From contig NZ_CP009110.1 of assembly GCF_000739085.1 (NCBI RefSeq), forward strand, positions 3,596,001 through 3,660,000: DNA of 64,000 bases. Reading direction: 5' to 3'. The notes beneath the pieces are model-generated. The model was not told the origin of the DNA and did not search any database. It saw only the letters and a list, made by a program, of their open reading frames with translations. The position numbers and the translations under genes were made by a program. This document shows, in pieces, positions 1 to 7,850 of this stretch (positions within the stretch are counted from its first letter, which is position 1; every line of letters begins with the position of its first letter). Origin of the DNA: Amycolatopsis methanolica 239 (GTDB lineage Bacteria; Actinomycetota; Actinomycetes; Mycobacteriales; Pseudonocardiaceae).

Positions 1-1
1 G

Positions 2-517
2 GTCGCGCTGACCGACTACGCCTACCTGCCGACCGCGCTGGCCGGCGCGCTGCTGTCGTTCGCGATCTCGATCAGCGAGAACGCGTGGGACAAGCTGTTC
101 ACGGCGCTGGACGCAGCGGTGATCGGATTCTGGGCGGTCACCGGGGCGCAGAAGACGCTGGCCGCCGGGCTGGGCTGGTTGCCGGCGATCCTGCTGGGCA
201 CGACGACGGCGGTCGGCGGGGGCGCACTGCGGGACATCCTGCTGCGGCGGGTGCCCGCGGTGTTCGGCGGGAACGCGCTGTACGGCACGGTGGCGGCGGC
301 CGTCGCGGCCACGATGGTCATCTGCCACTACCTGGGCGCCCCGCTGGTAGGCGTCGTGGCTGGGGTCGTGGGCGCGCTGCTGTTCCGCCTGGCGGCGGTG
401 AAGTTCCGGTGGAACCTGCCCAACGGGCTGGAGTGGCAGCCGCACTCCCGGCTGGCGAGCGCGTGGCGCAGCCGGCGGGTGCGGCGCAACCCGCCGGAGG
501 ACCAGTCCGCGGTCTAG
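2..517 (+). CDS. TRIC-type cation channel family membrane protein (5' end missing)
   Basis: The frame is open from the window edge, so the start lies outside and about 171 C-terminal residues are visible. The protein is a string of hydrophobic helices with the family hallmark GGGALRD near visible residue 72, followed by ILLRRVP. Such UPF0126/YadS-type proteins are about 200 residues long and built from two copies of a three-helix unit; bacterial members form trimeric monovalent-cation (K+) channels in the inner membrane. The helices before GGG belong to the first and linking units and those after it complete the second repeat. The tail is basic (WRSRRVRRN). The stop overlaps the convergent dapA-like gene by 4 bp. 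The family call is firm; ion selectivity is inferred from the family. Confidence 0.85.
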   Translation, partial: VALTDYAYLPTALAGALLSFAISISENAWDKLFTALDAAVIGFWAVTGAQKTLAAGLGWLPAILLGTTTAVGGGALRDILLRRVPAVFGGNALYGTVAAAVAATMVICHYLGAPLVGVVAGVVGALLFRLAAVKFRWNLPNGLEWQPHSRLASAWRSRRVRRNPPEDQSAV

Positions 518-1366
518 AGGCCGAGCGCGTTCAGCGTGGTGACGACCTCGTCGCGGGCCGCTCCGTCGAGTTCGCGCAGCGGGCGGGGCAGGACGCGTTC
601 GCCGGTCAACCCGAGGTGGGTGGCCGCGGCGGCGACGACCCGGATGCTGCCGTGGCGGGCGAACAGGTCCCACAGCGGCCGCAGGCGCTCCGACTCGGCC
701 GCGTCGCGCATGACGGCCCGCGCGGTGTCCGGGAACAGGCACGCCCAGGACCGAGTACCAGACGTCGCAGCCGGCGGCCGGGCCGGTGGCGGCCACCGCG
801 TCGCCGCCGATGCCGATCGTGACGGTGTCCGGCACGAGCGCACGCAGCGCGTCCACCCTGGCCGTTGGCGTCGGCGGGCACGCCGGGGATCTTGATCGAG
901 CCCACATTCGGCAGTGCGGCGATTCGGCTGTGCAGTTCGTCGCTGAACTGGAAGTGCGTGGTGCGCGGGTTGTCGTAGACGCACAGCGGCACCGACAGTT
1001 CGCGGGTCACGTCCTCGTAGAGCCCGAACACCTCGTCGTCGGTGAGGGGCTGGTAGCTGACCGGGGCGAGCAGCACCGCAGCCGCGCCCGCGTTCTGGGC
1101 GTTCTCGGCCAGCGCGAGGACCTGACTGGTGGCCGTGGCGCCGATGCCGACCATCACCGGGGTGCCCGCCGCCGCGTCGACGGCGATCTTGGCCGCTTCG
1201 GCGCTTGTTCGCGGGTCAGGTACGCGTAGGAACCGGTGGAGCCCAGCGCGCCGATCGAGTCGACCCCGGCCGCGGCGAGGCGCGAGACGAGCCGGGCGCA
1301 GGCGGTGGTGTCGATGCCGGATCCGGTGACCGGGGTGAGCGGGAAGGCGGACAGGCCGGTGAACAT
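514..1366 (-). pseudogene. Dihydrodipicolinate synthase / N-acetylneuraminate lyase family gene with three frame changes
   Basis: The start ATG at 1366 has a good ribosome site (AAAGGACG). It opens with MFTGLSAFPLTPV, the usual N-terminus of the DapA/NanA class I aldolase superfamily. The frame changes near 1200: the stretch from AEAAKIAVDAAAGTPVMVG onward, with CVYDNPRTT and the Schiff-base lysine in SIKIPG, lies in a second frame. It changes again near 870, and near 745 between WYSVLG and LFPDTARAV. Joined, the pieces make a barrel of normal length (about 285 residues), so little is lost apart from frame. This could be a pseudogene or three indel errors. The substrate (pyruvate plus an aldehyde, or a keto-sugar acid) cannot be told. 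It follows the methyltransferase gene by 11 bp and may share its transcript. Confidence 0.7.
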
Positions 1367-1377
1367 GCGTCGTCCTT

Positions 1378-2085
1378 TCAGAGGCGGGTTGCGGTGAAGA
1401 TCGCGTGCCCGGCGTGCAGCCAGACCAGGTCCACGTCGGCGAACCCGGCGTCGGCGAGCCAGGTCAGGTGCTCGGCGACCGAGGATGGCGTGTCGACCGG
1501 GTCCGGGCCGGGCAGGCGGAAGTAGTTCCACTCCGCGCCTTCGAACGCCTGCGCCGCTTCGTCGCCGCCCGCCTCGCGCACGGCCCGGTCCCAGTGCGCG
1601 GCGGCCACCTCGCGGGCGCGGGCGCCGACGGGTTCGACCAGGTCGGCCATGACGAGCACCCCGCCGGGCACGAGCATGTCGTGCAGGTCGCGGTACAACG
1701 CGTGCTTGCCGGGGCCGTCGAGGTGGTGCGCCGCGAGCGAGGTCATCACGCCGCCGACCGGGCCGCGCCGCCAGCCGCAGTCGTGGATGTCCGCCTGAAC
1801 CCGCTGCCACCGCCCGGGGAAGGGCGCGAGCCGGGCGGCGGCCTTGTCCAGCATCTCCGGCGAGCCGTCGAGCAGCGTGACGCGGCAGGCGGGGCCGCGG
1901 CGCAGGTACTCCTCGGACAGCAGACCCTCGCCGCAGCACAGGTCGAGCACGTGCGGGTCGGGGATGCCGTCGAGGAGGTCGCAGACGGTCGTGATCTGCT
2001 CGCGCCGGCGCGGGACGAACGCGTCGCCGTAGGTGGTGAACAACTCGGTGTCGGAGGGCCGCCAGGCGGGCTGTTCAGCGGGCAT
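1378..2085 (-). CDS. Class I SAM-dependent methyltransferase
   Basis: This 235-residue protein has a Rossmann methyltransferase fold. The SAM-binding motif I is VLDLCCGEG near residue 47, followed by an acidic end of strand 2 (LLDGSPEML), a motif around VMTSLAAHHLDG and VLVMADLV. It resembles the UbiE/Methyltransf_25 group and would transfer a methyl group to a small molecule or metabolite; the substrate is unknown. I place the start at the ATG at 2085 rather than the in-frame GTG at 2094, because a TAGGGT hexamer (2093-2098) lies 7 nt upstream and there is no ribosome site, the pattern of a leaderless transcript. The gene precedes the broken aldolase gene in the same direction with an 11-bp gap, so the two are probably co-transcribed. 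Confidence 0.8.
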   Translation of the reverse strand: MPAEQPAWRPSDTELFTTYGDAFVPRRREQITTVCDLLDGIPDPHVLDLCCGEGLLSEEYLRRGPACRVTLLDGSPEMLDKAAARLAPFPGRWQRVQADIHDCGWRRGPVGGVMTSLAAHHLDGPGKHALYRDLHDMLVPGGVLVMADLVEPVGARAREVAAAHWDRAVREAGGDEAAQAFEGAEWNYFRLPGPDPVDTPSSVAEHLTWLADAGFADVDLVWLHAGHAIFTATRL

Positions 2086-2127
2086 AGTCCTCACCCTAGC
2101 CAGCGGGGCGAACCCATTTTCCCGATT

Positions 2128-3003
2128 TCACAGCGCCGCGCGGGCGCGGTTGAGGAACACCCGTGCCGCAGGGCTCGCCGGGCCGGCCGCACGCCACGCG
2201 AGGGCCAGGCACCCCCGCATCGGCGGGTCGGTGATCGGGATCGGGTGCAGGTCGGGGCGCGCGGTGGCGACCGAGTCCGGCAGGATCGCCACGCCCAGCC
2301 CGCGGGCGGCGAGGTCGGCCAGCACCATGGGGTGACCGGCCTCGAACCCGATCCGCGCGGTGATGCCGCGCGCGGCGCAGGCTTCGTCGAGGCGTGCGCG
2401 CAGCCCGGTGCCCGCGGGCAGGCTGATGAGCGGCCGCTCCCGCAGGTCCGCGAGCGGGACCTCGGCACGCCCGGCCCACTGGTCGTCGAGGCCGACGGCG
2501 GCGGTGATGGCCTGGTCGGTGAGGACGAGGACGTCCAGGCCGGGTGGGCGTTCGTCGGTGGCGAGGCTGATGATCGCCGCGTCGAGGCGGCCGTCGCGGA
2601 TGCCGGCGGCCAGCTCGACGGAGCGGGCTTCGACGAGCGTGATCTCCACGCCCGGGTGGTCTTCGTGGAAGCTCGCGAGCAGGCCGGGCACGTCGAAGTT
2701 GTGCGAGGTGACCATGCCGAACGCGACCCTGCCCCGGACGAGGCCGCGGAACTCGTCGGCGACCAGCCGCGCCCCGGCGACGGCAGCCAGGGCCGCGCGG
2801 GCGTAGGGGAGGACCGCGGCGCCGACCTCGGTGAGCCGGACCGTACGCCCGGACCGGTCCAGCAGCTCGTGCCCCAGCTCCCGCTCCAGCCGCCTGACCT
2901 GCGCCGACACGCCGGGCTGGGCGACGTGCACGCGTTTGGCGGCGCGGGTGAAGTTGCCCTCCTCGGCGACCGTCACGAAGTACTCGAGCTGCCGCAGTTC
3001 CAT
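2128..3003 (-). CDS. LysR family transcriptional regulator
   Basis: The 291 residues are the standard length for the family. The N-terminal winged helix-turn-helix (about residues 1-60) reads ELRQLEYFVTVAEEGNFTRAA then HVAQPGVSAQVRRLERELG. The rest is the periplasmic-binding-like effector domain, starting near residue 90. It is divergent from the small SnoaL-like gene at 3092, the usual arrangement in which a LysR protein controls its neighbour and itself. The 88-bp intergenic region holds an 8-bp inverted repeat that could be part of its site. The effector is unknown. Confidence 0.88.
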   Translation of the reverse strand: MELRQLEYFVTVAEEGNFTRAAKRVHVAQPGVSAQVRRLERELGHELLDRSGRTVRLTEVGAAVLPYARAALAAVAGARLVADEFRGLVRGRVAFGMVTSHNFDVPGLLASFHEDHPGVEITLVEARSVELAAGIRDGRLDAAIISLATDERPPGLDVLVLTDQAITAAVGLDDQWAGRAEVPLADLRERPLISLPAGTGLRARLDEACAARGITARIGFEAGHPMVLADLAARGLGVAILPDSVATARPDLHPIPITDPPMRGCLALAWRAAGPASPAARVFLNRARAAL

Positions 3004-3042
3004 AAGCGTTGAATCTAGTCGCGAGACCTACCAGCTCTTGGA

Positions 3043-3078
3043 CTTCTGACCGAGGTGGGGACAGGCTGGTGTCAGAAG
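3043..3078. promoter_or_regulatory. Inverted repeat in the LysR / SnoaL-like divergent promoter region
   Basis: CTTCTGAC at 3043-3050 and GTCAGAAG at 3071-3078 are perfect 8-bp arms with a 20-nt spacer. They sit between the divergent LysR start (3003) and the GTG at 3092, whose ribosome site AAAGGAG follows directly. Binding by the LysR protein is inferred from position only. Confidence 0.4.
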
Positions 3079-3091
3079 AAAGGAGCGACAA

Positions 3092-3448
3092 GTGATCGAC
3101 AAGGCCAGGACACCAGAAGACCTCGCCGTGATGTTCGCGGAGCGGGCCAACTCCCGGGACGCGAAAGCGCTGTCCGAGCTGTACGCGGAAAACGCGGTGC
3201 TGGCGTTCCCGCCCGGGTCGCAGACGGTCGGCCGCGACGCGATCCGCGAGGTGCTGGAGCGGCTGGTGGAGCAGGGCGGCGAGTTCCAGGTCGAGGAGCC
3301 GATGCCGACGGTCTACTACGGCGACCTGGCGCTGTGCTCGACCCGGCCTGCCGACAACACCGGGGGGCGGGTGCAGGTCGCGCGGCGGCAGCCGGACGAC
3401 ACCTGGCTGCGGATCATCGACCGGCCGGAGACCCGCCGCCCGGAGTGA
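3092..3448 (+). CDS. SnoaL-like / DUF4440-type NTF2-fold protein
   Basis: The gene encodes 118 residues starting with GTG, 7 nt after AAAGGAG. The sequence has the pattern of small NTF2-fold proteins: an N-terminal helix (PEDLAVMFAERANSRD), the AKALSELYAENAVLAFPPG strand pair, a helix with AIREVLERLVEQGG, then beta strands ending in TWLRIIDRPE. Such cone-shaped domains act as ketosteroid-isomerase-like enzymes, polyketide cyclases or ligand-binding proteins. No catalytic Asp/Tyr set can be assigned here, so no reaction is proposed. It is probably regulated by the divergent LysR protein. Its 3' end overlaps the convergent MarR gene by 35 bp. Confidence 0.75.
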   Translation: MIDKARTPEDLAVMFAERANSRDAKALSELYAENAVLAFPPGSQTVGRDAIREVLERLVEQGGEFQVEEPMPTVYYGDLALCSTRPADNTGGRVQVARRQPDDTWLRIIDRPETRRPE

Positions 3449-3740
3449 GGTTGTCCGCGCAGCGGGCGAGCAGCTCGGCCAGCCGCCGCCGGTCGCCGTC
3501 GCCGAGTCCGGCGAGCATCCGGTCCTCGACGTCGGCCGGCCGGGCGCGCCTGGTGTCGCTCAGGCGCACGGGACGCACCCGGCCGGAGGCGCCTTCGCCC
3601 ACGGTGACCAGCCCGGCGCGGCGCAGCTCGGCGAGCACCTCGCCGAGCCACTGCCGGGTGACGAAGCACAGCCGCGCGAGCTCGGCGGAGGAGACCTCCG
3701 GGTGGTCGGCCAGCTGGCGCAACACCGCGTACTGGGCCAT
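3414..3740 (-). CDS. MarR family regulator, N-terminus possibly frame-shifted
   Basis: The visible 108 residues hold a winged helix-turn-helix (MAQYAVLRQLADHPEVSSAELA, then FVTRQWLGEVLAELRRAGL and the wing GRVRPVRLS) and a dimerisation helix. MarR proteins normally have one more helix before this point. The same frame does continue upstream as LFRQAGDERLRAAGLS, a good MarR helix, but meets a stop near 3812 with no start codon. A GTG at 3843 in another frame reads VNSLIGVVTPA. A single indel in the C/G run near 3805-3815 would join them into about 143 residues. The safe start is the ATG at 3740; the true start may be 3843. Confidence 0.7.
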   Translation of the reverse strand: MAQYAVLRQLADHPEVSSAELARLCFVTRQWLGEVLAELRRAGLVTVGEGASGRVRPVRLSDTRRARPADVEDRMLAGLGDGDRRRLAELLARCADNLTPGGGSPAGR

Positions 3741-3902
3741 CGACAGTCCGGCCGCACGCAGGCGCTCGTCGCCGGCCTGGCGAAACAGCTGCTGGACCCG
3801 CCGCCACCGCCGGGGTCACCACGCCGATCAACGAGTTCACCACCGCTGAGGCGGCGCGGTACGGTGATCACACGACCGACCGAGGAGGTGAGACCCGTTT
3901 CC

Positions 3903-3941
3903 GTGCCAGCAACCCGGGTGCTCCCCTCCGGCGACGAGTGA
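3903..3941 (+). CDS. Putative 12-codon leader peptide before the PrmC-like gene
   Basis: GTG at 3903 opens a 12-residue frame, VPATRVLPSGDE, ending in TGA at 3939-3941. A strong ribosome site, GAGGAGGTGAG (3882-3892), lies about 10 nt upstream, and a TACGGT hexamer (3860-3865) could be its -10 box. The stop overlaps a GTG (3938) that is in frame with the methyltransferase gene, whose likelier start is 36 nt on. GACGAG before the stop can pair with CTTGTC next to that start, so translation of the leader could affect access to it. Two arginines or rare codons do not stand out, so the signal is not obvious. That it is a real peptide is inferred from the ribosome site and spacing. Confidence 0.4.
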   Translation: MPATRVLPSGDE

Positions 3942-3976
3942 GTCGCGGGCGCCCGTTCCCCGGAAAGGCGCTTGTC

Positions 3977-4741
3977 GTGTCCGTCGATGTCGAAACCGTT
4001 CTCGTGACCCGTCTGCGGGCGGCCGGCTGTGTGTTCGCCGAGGATGAGGCCCGGCTGCTGCTGGAGGCCGCCTCCGGGCCCGAGCTGGACGCCCTGACCG
4101 CCCGCCGGGTCGCCGGCGAACCGCTCGAGCAGGTCCTCGGCTGGGCCGGGTTCCGCGGCCTGCGCATCCACGTCGAGCCGGGCGTGTTCGTGCCCCGGCG
4201 CCGCACCGAACTGCTCGTCGAGGAGGCGGTGCGGCTGGCCCCGCCGCGGCCGGTGGTGGTGGACCTGTGCTGCGGTTCCGGCGCGCTGGGCGCCGCGCTG
4301 GCCGCGGAGCTCGATCTCGCCGAGCTGCACGCCGCCGACCTCGACCCGGCGGCGGTGCGGTGCGCGCGCCGCAACGTGCCGGGCGAGGTCCACGAAGGCG
4401 ACCTGTACGAGGCGTTGCCCGCCGAGCTGCGCGGGCGCGTGGACCTGCTGGTGGTCAACGTCCCGTACGTGCCCACCGACGCGGTCGTGCTGATGCCGCC
4501 GGAAGCCCGTCTGCACGAACCGCAGCTCGCCCTCGACGGCGGCGCGGACGGGCTGGACATCGCGCGCCGTGTCGTCGCCGGCGCGCCGGACTGGCTCGCC
4601 CCCTGCGGTCACCTGCTGATCGAGACCAGCGAACGGCAGGCCCCCGCGCTCGTGCAGGCGGCCACCGGCGCCGGGCTGACCGCGCGAACCGTGACCTCGG
4701 AAGAGCTGGACGCGACCGCGCTCGTGGCCCGCCGTGGCTGA
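3977..4741 (+). CDS. PrmC/HemK-like putative protein-(glutamine-N5) methyltransferase
   Basis: The 254-residue protein has an N-terminal helical domain (LRAAGCVFAEDEARLLLEAA), the linker RVAGEPLEQVLGWAGFRG typical of PrmC relatives, then FVPRRRTELLVEE, motif I VVDLCCGSGALGAALA and the active-site motif VNVPYVPTDA, a variant of the NPPY motif that holds the glutamine amide. It matches the actinobacterial PrmC paralogue family of unknown substrate rather than the release-factor enzyme itself, which normally sits near prfA. I chose the GTG at 3977 because GGAAAGG lies 8 nt upstream; an in-frame GTG at 3938 overlaps the leader stop. It overlaps the downstream AraC gene by 8 bp. Confidence 0.8.
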   Translation: MSVDVETVLVTRLRAAGCVFAEDEARLLLEAASGPELDALTARRVAGEPLEQVLGWAGFRGLRIHVEPGVFVPRRRTELLVEEAVRLAPPRPVVVDLCCGSGALGAALAAELDLAELHAADLDPAAVRCARRNVPGEVHEGDLYEALPAELRGRVDLLVVNVPYVPTDAVVLMPPEARLHEPQLALDGGADGLDIARRVVAGAPDWLAPCGHLLIETSERQAPALVQAATGAGLTARTVTSEELDATALVARRG

Positions 4742-5483
4742 CCGGGTCGAACACCGCTACGGACCGGCGGGCATCCGGCTCGTCACCGCGTCCTTCCACA
4801 GCCACCACTTCGTTCCGCACGCTCACAGCGAGTACGCGATCGCGGCCGTGGAACGCGGAGTCGAGGCGGTGCGCTACCGCGGCGGCACCGAGCACGCGCC
4901 CGCGGGCAGCCTGCTGCTCATCGACGCCGAAGCCATCCACGCCGGCCACCCCGCCATCGCCGAAGGCTGGGACTACCGCGTCTCCTACGTGCCGCCCGAG
5001 CTGCTGGCGGAACTGGCCGGGCACCGGCCGCGATTCACCGCGGTCACCCCGCACGACCCCGCCCTCGCACGTCGGCTGGTCCGCCTGCACCGCGCCGCGG
5101 CGCCGCTGCACACCCTCGAGGAAACGCTTTCAACGGTGCTGACGCGGTATTCCGGCGCCGCGGTGGCAGAGCCGGCGGAACCCGCGGCGGTACGGCGGGT
5201 GCGGCGGGCGCTGGCGGACGACCTCCAGCACACGCCCAGTCTCGACGAGCTCGCGGCGCTGGCGGGGATGCCGCGTTTCCGGCTGCTGCGTGCGTTCCGG
5301 CGGGCCACGGGCGTGACCCCGCACGGCTACCTGCTGCAGTTGCGCCTGCGGCACGCGCAGCAGTTGCTCGCCGCACCCGGTCGCGCGGGCGGACGCGGAC
5401 AGCGGGTTCCACGACCAGTCGCACCTGCACCGGCACTTCCGCCGGGTTTTCGGGGCCACACCGGGCAGTTTCGCGCGCAATGA
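4734..5483 (+). pseudogene. AraC family regulator with a frame change in the second DNA-binding helix
   Basis: The first 210 residues are a normal AraC regulator: an N-terminal cupin-like sensor (FHSHHFVPHAHSEYAIAAVERG), then the first helix-turn-helix (DLQHTPSLDELAALAGMPRFRLLRAFRRATGVTPHGYL). Near 5375-5400 the frame changes; the expected second motif, ADSGFHDQSHLHRHFRRVFG followed by TPGSFARNDVQ, is in the next frame at 5398-5490. The encoded protein would lose its second recognition helix. Once corrected, the frame has no stop before the next gene, so the original end is unclear. The start overlaps the PrmC-like gene by 8 bp, suggesting co-transcription. It could be real decay or a one-base error. 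Confidence 0.75.
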
Positions 5484-5526
5484 CGTACAAGCCGGACGGC
5501 GGCGCGGCCTCGTAGCGTCGCGCGGC

Positions 5527-6126
5527 ATGGACGAGCACACGCGACCGGAGTTCTCCCGCAGCGCCTTGCTGACCATCGACCTGCAACGCGATTTCCTGGA
5601 CGTCCCCGGCACCCGCGCGGTGCTCCCGGCCGTGCGGCGGCTGACCGCGGCGTTCCGCGCGGCGGGGCGGCCGGTCGTGCACGTCGTGCGGCTCTACCTG
5701 CCGACGGCAGCAACGCCGACCCCGGCGCGCGTCCCGGCCCGGGGTGCGGTGCCGGGGTCGGCGGGTTCGCAGCTCGCGGACGACCTCGGCGGGCAGCTGG
5801 ACCACGAGGCGCTGCTGGCGGGTCAGTTCCAGGAGTTCGGGCCCGGGGAGCACGCGATGTACAAGCCGCGGTGGAGCGCCTTCTACGGCACGCGGCTGCG
5901 CGAGCACCTGCGTGCCACGGGTGTGACGACCGTCGTGGTGGCCGGCTGCAACTACCCGAACTGCCCGCGCTCGACGCTCGTCGACGCGACAGAGCGGGAC
6001 TTCCGCACGGTCGCGGTGCGCGACGCGATCTCCGGCTGGGCCGCGGCGGCCGACCGTGAGCTGGCCGGAATGGGCATCGCGTGCCTGCCCGCCGCGGACG
6101 TGCTGGCCGGGTTAGGCGAGAGCTGA
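5527..6126 (+). CDS. Isochorismatase-like cysteine hydrolase
   Basis: The 199 residues show the catalytic triad of the family: Asp18 in LLTIDLQRDF, Lys113 in MYKPRWSAF and Cys146 in NCPRSTLVDATERDF. Family members hydrolyse amides or vinyl ethers (nicotinamide, N-carbamoyl compounds, isochorismate); the substrate is not evident. Residues 58-76 look odd: the other frame reads DGSNADP, the pattern expected after RLY in close relatives, so two compensating indels probably scramble this segment while the rest stays in frame. There is no clear ribosome site before the ATG. The 3' end overlaps the convergent GntR gene by 15 bp. Confidence 0.75.
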   Translation: MDEHTRPEFSRSALLTIDLQRDFLDVPGTRAVLPAVRRLTAAFRAAGRPVVHVVRLYLPTAATPTPARVPARGAVPGSAGSQLADDLGGQLDHEALLAGQFQEFGPGEHAMYKPRWSAFYGTRLREHLRATGVTTVVVAGCNYPNCPRSTLVDATERDFRTVAVRDAISGWAAAADRELAGMGIACLPAADVLAGLGES

Positions 6127-6792
6127 GCCGAGGCCGCGGAGGACGGGGTCGAGGTTGGCGACCGTGGCCGCGACGGCCGCGTCGGGGTCGCCGCGTTCGA
6201 GGGCGTCCAGGAGGTCGGCGTGGGCGGCGGAGGAGTCCGGCAGCTGCGTCTCGTGGCGGACCAGGTCGGTGAGGATCTGCCGCAGCACCGGCTCGGCGGC
6301 GGTGAACAGGCTCAGCAGGAGCGCGTTGCCGGACAGCTCCACGACGGCGCGGTGGAAGGCGAGGTCGGCGTCGACGAACACCGCCGGGTCGCCGCCGCGC
6401 TCGTCCTGTCGTTTCCGCAGGTCCGCGCGCAGGCGCTCGATGTCCTCGGGCCGGACCCGCTGCGCCGCGAGCCGCGCCGCCTCGACCTCCAGCGCGCGGC
6501 GGACCTCGTACACCTCCAGCACCCGCGCGCGCCGCACCAGCCGGCGCACGTCGCTGGTGCCGGCCGTCCCGGCGGCGACGAAGGTGCCGGAGCCGTGGCG
6601 CACGTCCAGGAGCCCGTCCTGCGCGAGCAGGCGGACCGCCTCCCGCACCGAGGACCGCCCGACCCCGAACTCGGCGGCGAGCTGGACCTCGTTGGGCAGC
6701 CGGTCGCCGGGGCGCCAGTCGCCGCGGTGAATCCGCTGCCGCAGCAGGCTCGCCACCTGGGGCACGACCGGTCCACGGCGCAGCTCCGTCAT
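6112..6792 (-). CDS. FadR-subfamily GntR transcriptional regulator
   Basis: The 226-residue protein has a GntR winged helix at residues 8-75 (VASLLRQRIHRGDWRPGDRL, then FGVGRSSVREAVRLLAQDGL and RHGSGTFV) and an all-helical FCD ligand domain. The FCD domain has the expected acidic and histidine residues (DADLAFHRAVVELSGN and AAHADLLDALERGD), which usually bind a metal and a carboxylate effector. The start is the ATG at 6792, 6 nt downstream of a TACCGT hexamer (6799-6804) and without a ribosome site, so probably leaderless. A perfect palindrome just upstream is a likely autoregulatory operator. Its regulon may include the divergent genes, but those are broken. Confidence 0.87.
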   Translation of the reverse strand: MTELRRGPVVPQVASLLRQRIHRGDWRPGDRLPNEVQLAAEFGVGRSSVREAVRLLAQDGLLDVRHGSGTFVAAGTAGTSDVRRLVRRARVLEVYEVRRALEVEAARLAAQRVRPEDIERLRADLRKRQDERGGDPAVFVDADLAFHRAVVELSGNALLLSLFTAAEPVLRQILTDLVRHETQLPDSSAAHADLLDALERGDPDAAVAATVANLDPVLRGLGSALA

Positions 6793-6810
6793 GCGCGCAC
6801 GGTAGCACCG

Positions 6811-6820
6811 CAGACGTCTG
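6811..6820. promoter_or_regulatory. Palindromic operator candidate upstream of the GntR gene
   Basis: CAGACGTCTG is a perfect 10-bp palindrome, 7 bp upstream of the TACCGT -10 candidate of the GntR gene. Its ACGT-type centre fits the GT/AC-centred sites of FadR-type regulators. Binding is inferred. Confidence 0.45.
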
Positions 6821-6891
6821 AGGACTCAGCCGTGGAGCCACCGTCCGCCGCACCCCTCCCGGAGCACCGTCCCGCGACGTAGTTTGCTCTG

Positions 6892-7530
6892 ATGACGCCC
6901 CGAACCAGCGCGGCGGCCACCGCCGGTGACACCTCCTCACCGGCGGCCCTGCGGTTCGGGATCCTCGGCCCGCTCGACGTCGCCGCCGGTGGGGAGTCCA
7001 TCGCGCTCGGCGGGCCGAAACGGCGGGAGCTGCTGGCCGTCCTGCTGCTCCACCTCAACCAGTTCGTCCCGCCAGGCCGTCTCGCCGAGGCGCTGTGGGG
7101 CGCGGCGCCACCCGCCGGAGCCGAAGTCACCCTCCGCACCCACGTCTCCCACCTGCGGCGCCGCCTCGCCGAGGCCGGGGCGTCCGGCGCGCTGGCCACC
7201 CGCCGCTCCGGCTACAGCCTGCTCGCCGACCCAGCCCAGCTCGACGCGGCGCGCTTCGAACAACTCGTCGGGCTCGGGCGGGAAGCACTCGGCCTCGGCG
7301 ACGCGTCCCGGGCCGCCACGCTGCTGCGGCAGGCACTCTACCTGTGGCGCGGCCGGGTGCTCGAGGACCTCCACGCGCCGCTGGTCGCCGAGGCCGAGAC
7401 CGCCCGCCTGGACGAACTCCGCCTGGTCGCCACCGAAAGCCGGATCGAAGCCGACCTCGCCCTGGGCCGGCACGCCGAGGCCGTGCCCGAACTGGAACGC
7501 CTGGTCGACGTACACCCGTTCCGCGAACGC
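6892..7530 (+). pseudogene. SARP/BTAD-type activator, truncated N-terminal part
   Basis: The frame begins with an ATG 6 nt after a TAGTTT hexamer (leaderless pattern). It encodes an OmpR-like DNA-binding domain (about residues 20-100: LRFGILGPLDVAAGGE, LGGPKRRELLAVLLLHLNQFV, then VSHLRRRLAEAG) and most of a bacterial transcriptional activation domain (RFEQLVGLGREALGLGD to ELERLVDVHPFRERL). SARP and AfsR-type activators have this layout. At about 7530 the sequence changes abruptly to a piece of an unrelated FAD monooxygenase in another frame. At least the last BTAD repeats, plus any downstream NTPase/TPR part, are missing. Confidence 0.75.
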
Positions 7531-7850
7531 CTTCGTGGTGCCGGAAACGATGATGTGCGGCCATTACCGCCAGGCCGCGGGCCCCGGCTGGGCGCTGCTC
7601 GGCGACGCCGTACACCAGGCCTCCCTGGACGACGGGTCCGGCCTGTCCGGGTACGGCGCTTGGCGCGACGAGCGGGCCGCCGAGCACTACGAGTGGTCCT
7701 TCCGTCTGGCCCGGTTCTCCTCGCCCGGCGCGAACGCGCACTACGCCGGACTCGCCGCCGATCCCGTGGCGGCGCAGGGTTTCCTGGACACCTTCACCAA
7801 GCGGGTCCGGCCCTCCGCGGTGCACACCCCGGCCCGGATCGCGCGGTGGA
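7531..7850 (+). pseudogene. C-terminal fragment of a FAD-dependent monooxygenase
   Basis: In the frame after the SARP break the translation reads GPGWALLGDAVHQ, the GD motif that contacts FAD ribityl in group A flavoprotein monooxygenases. It continues with an acidic alanine/arginine-rich helix (DERAAEHYEWSFRLARFSS) and the closing segment DPVAAQGFLDTFTKR, as in PHBH-type and halogenase-like enzymes. The N-terminal FAD-binding GxGxxG part and the substrate domain are absent. The fragment therefore has no catalytic capability. Boundaries are approximate. Confidence 0.65.

Noticed and set aside
3800..3900. WhiB7-type promoter for the PrmC-like gene
   Set aside because: A leader peptide before a methyltransferase suggested it, but there is no AT-rich stretch next to a -35 box.
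4734..6126. AraC-isochorismatase fusion protein
   Set aside because: Correcting the AraC frame removes the stop and would join both proteins, but this needs an indel and the isochorismatase N-terminus is normal, so separate genes are more likely.
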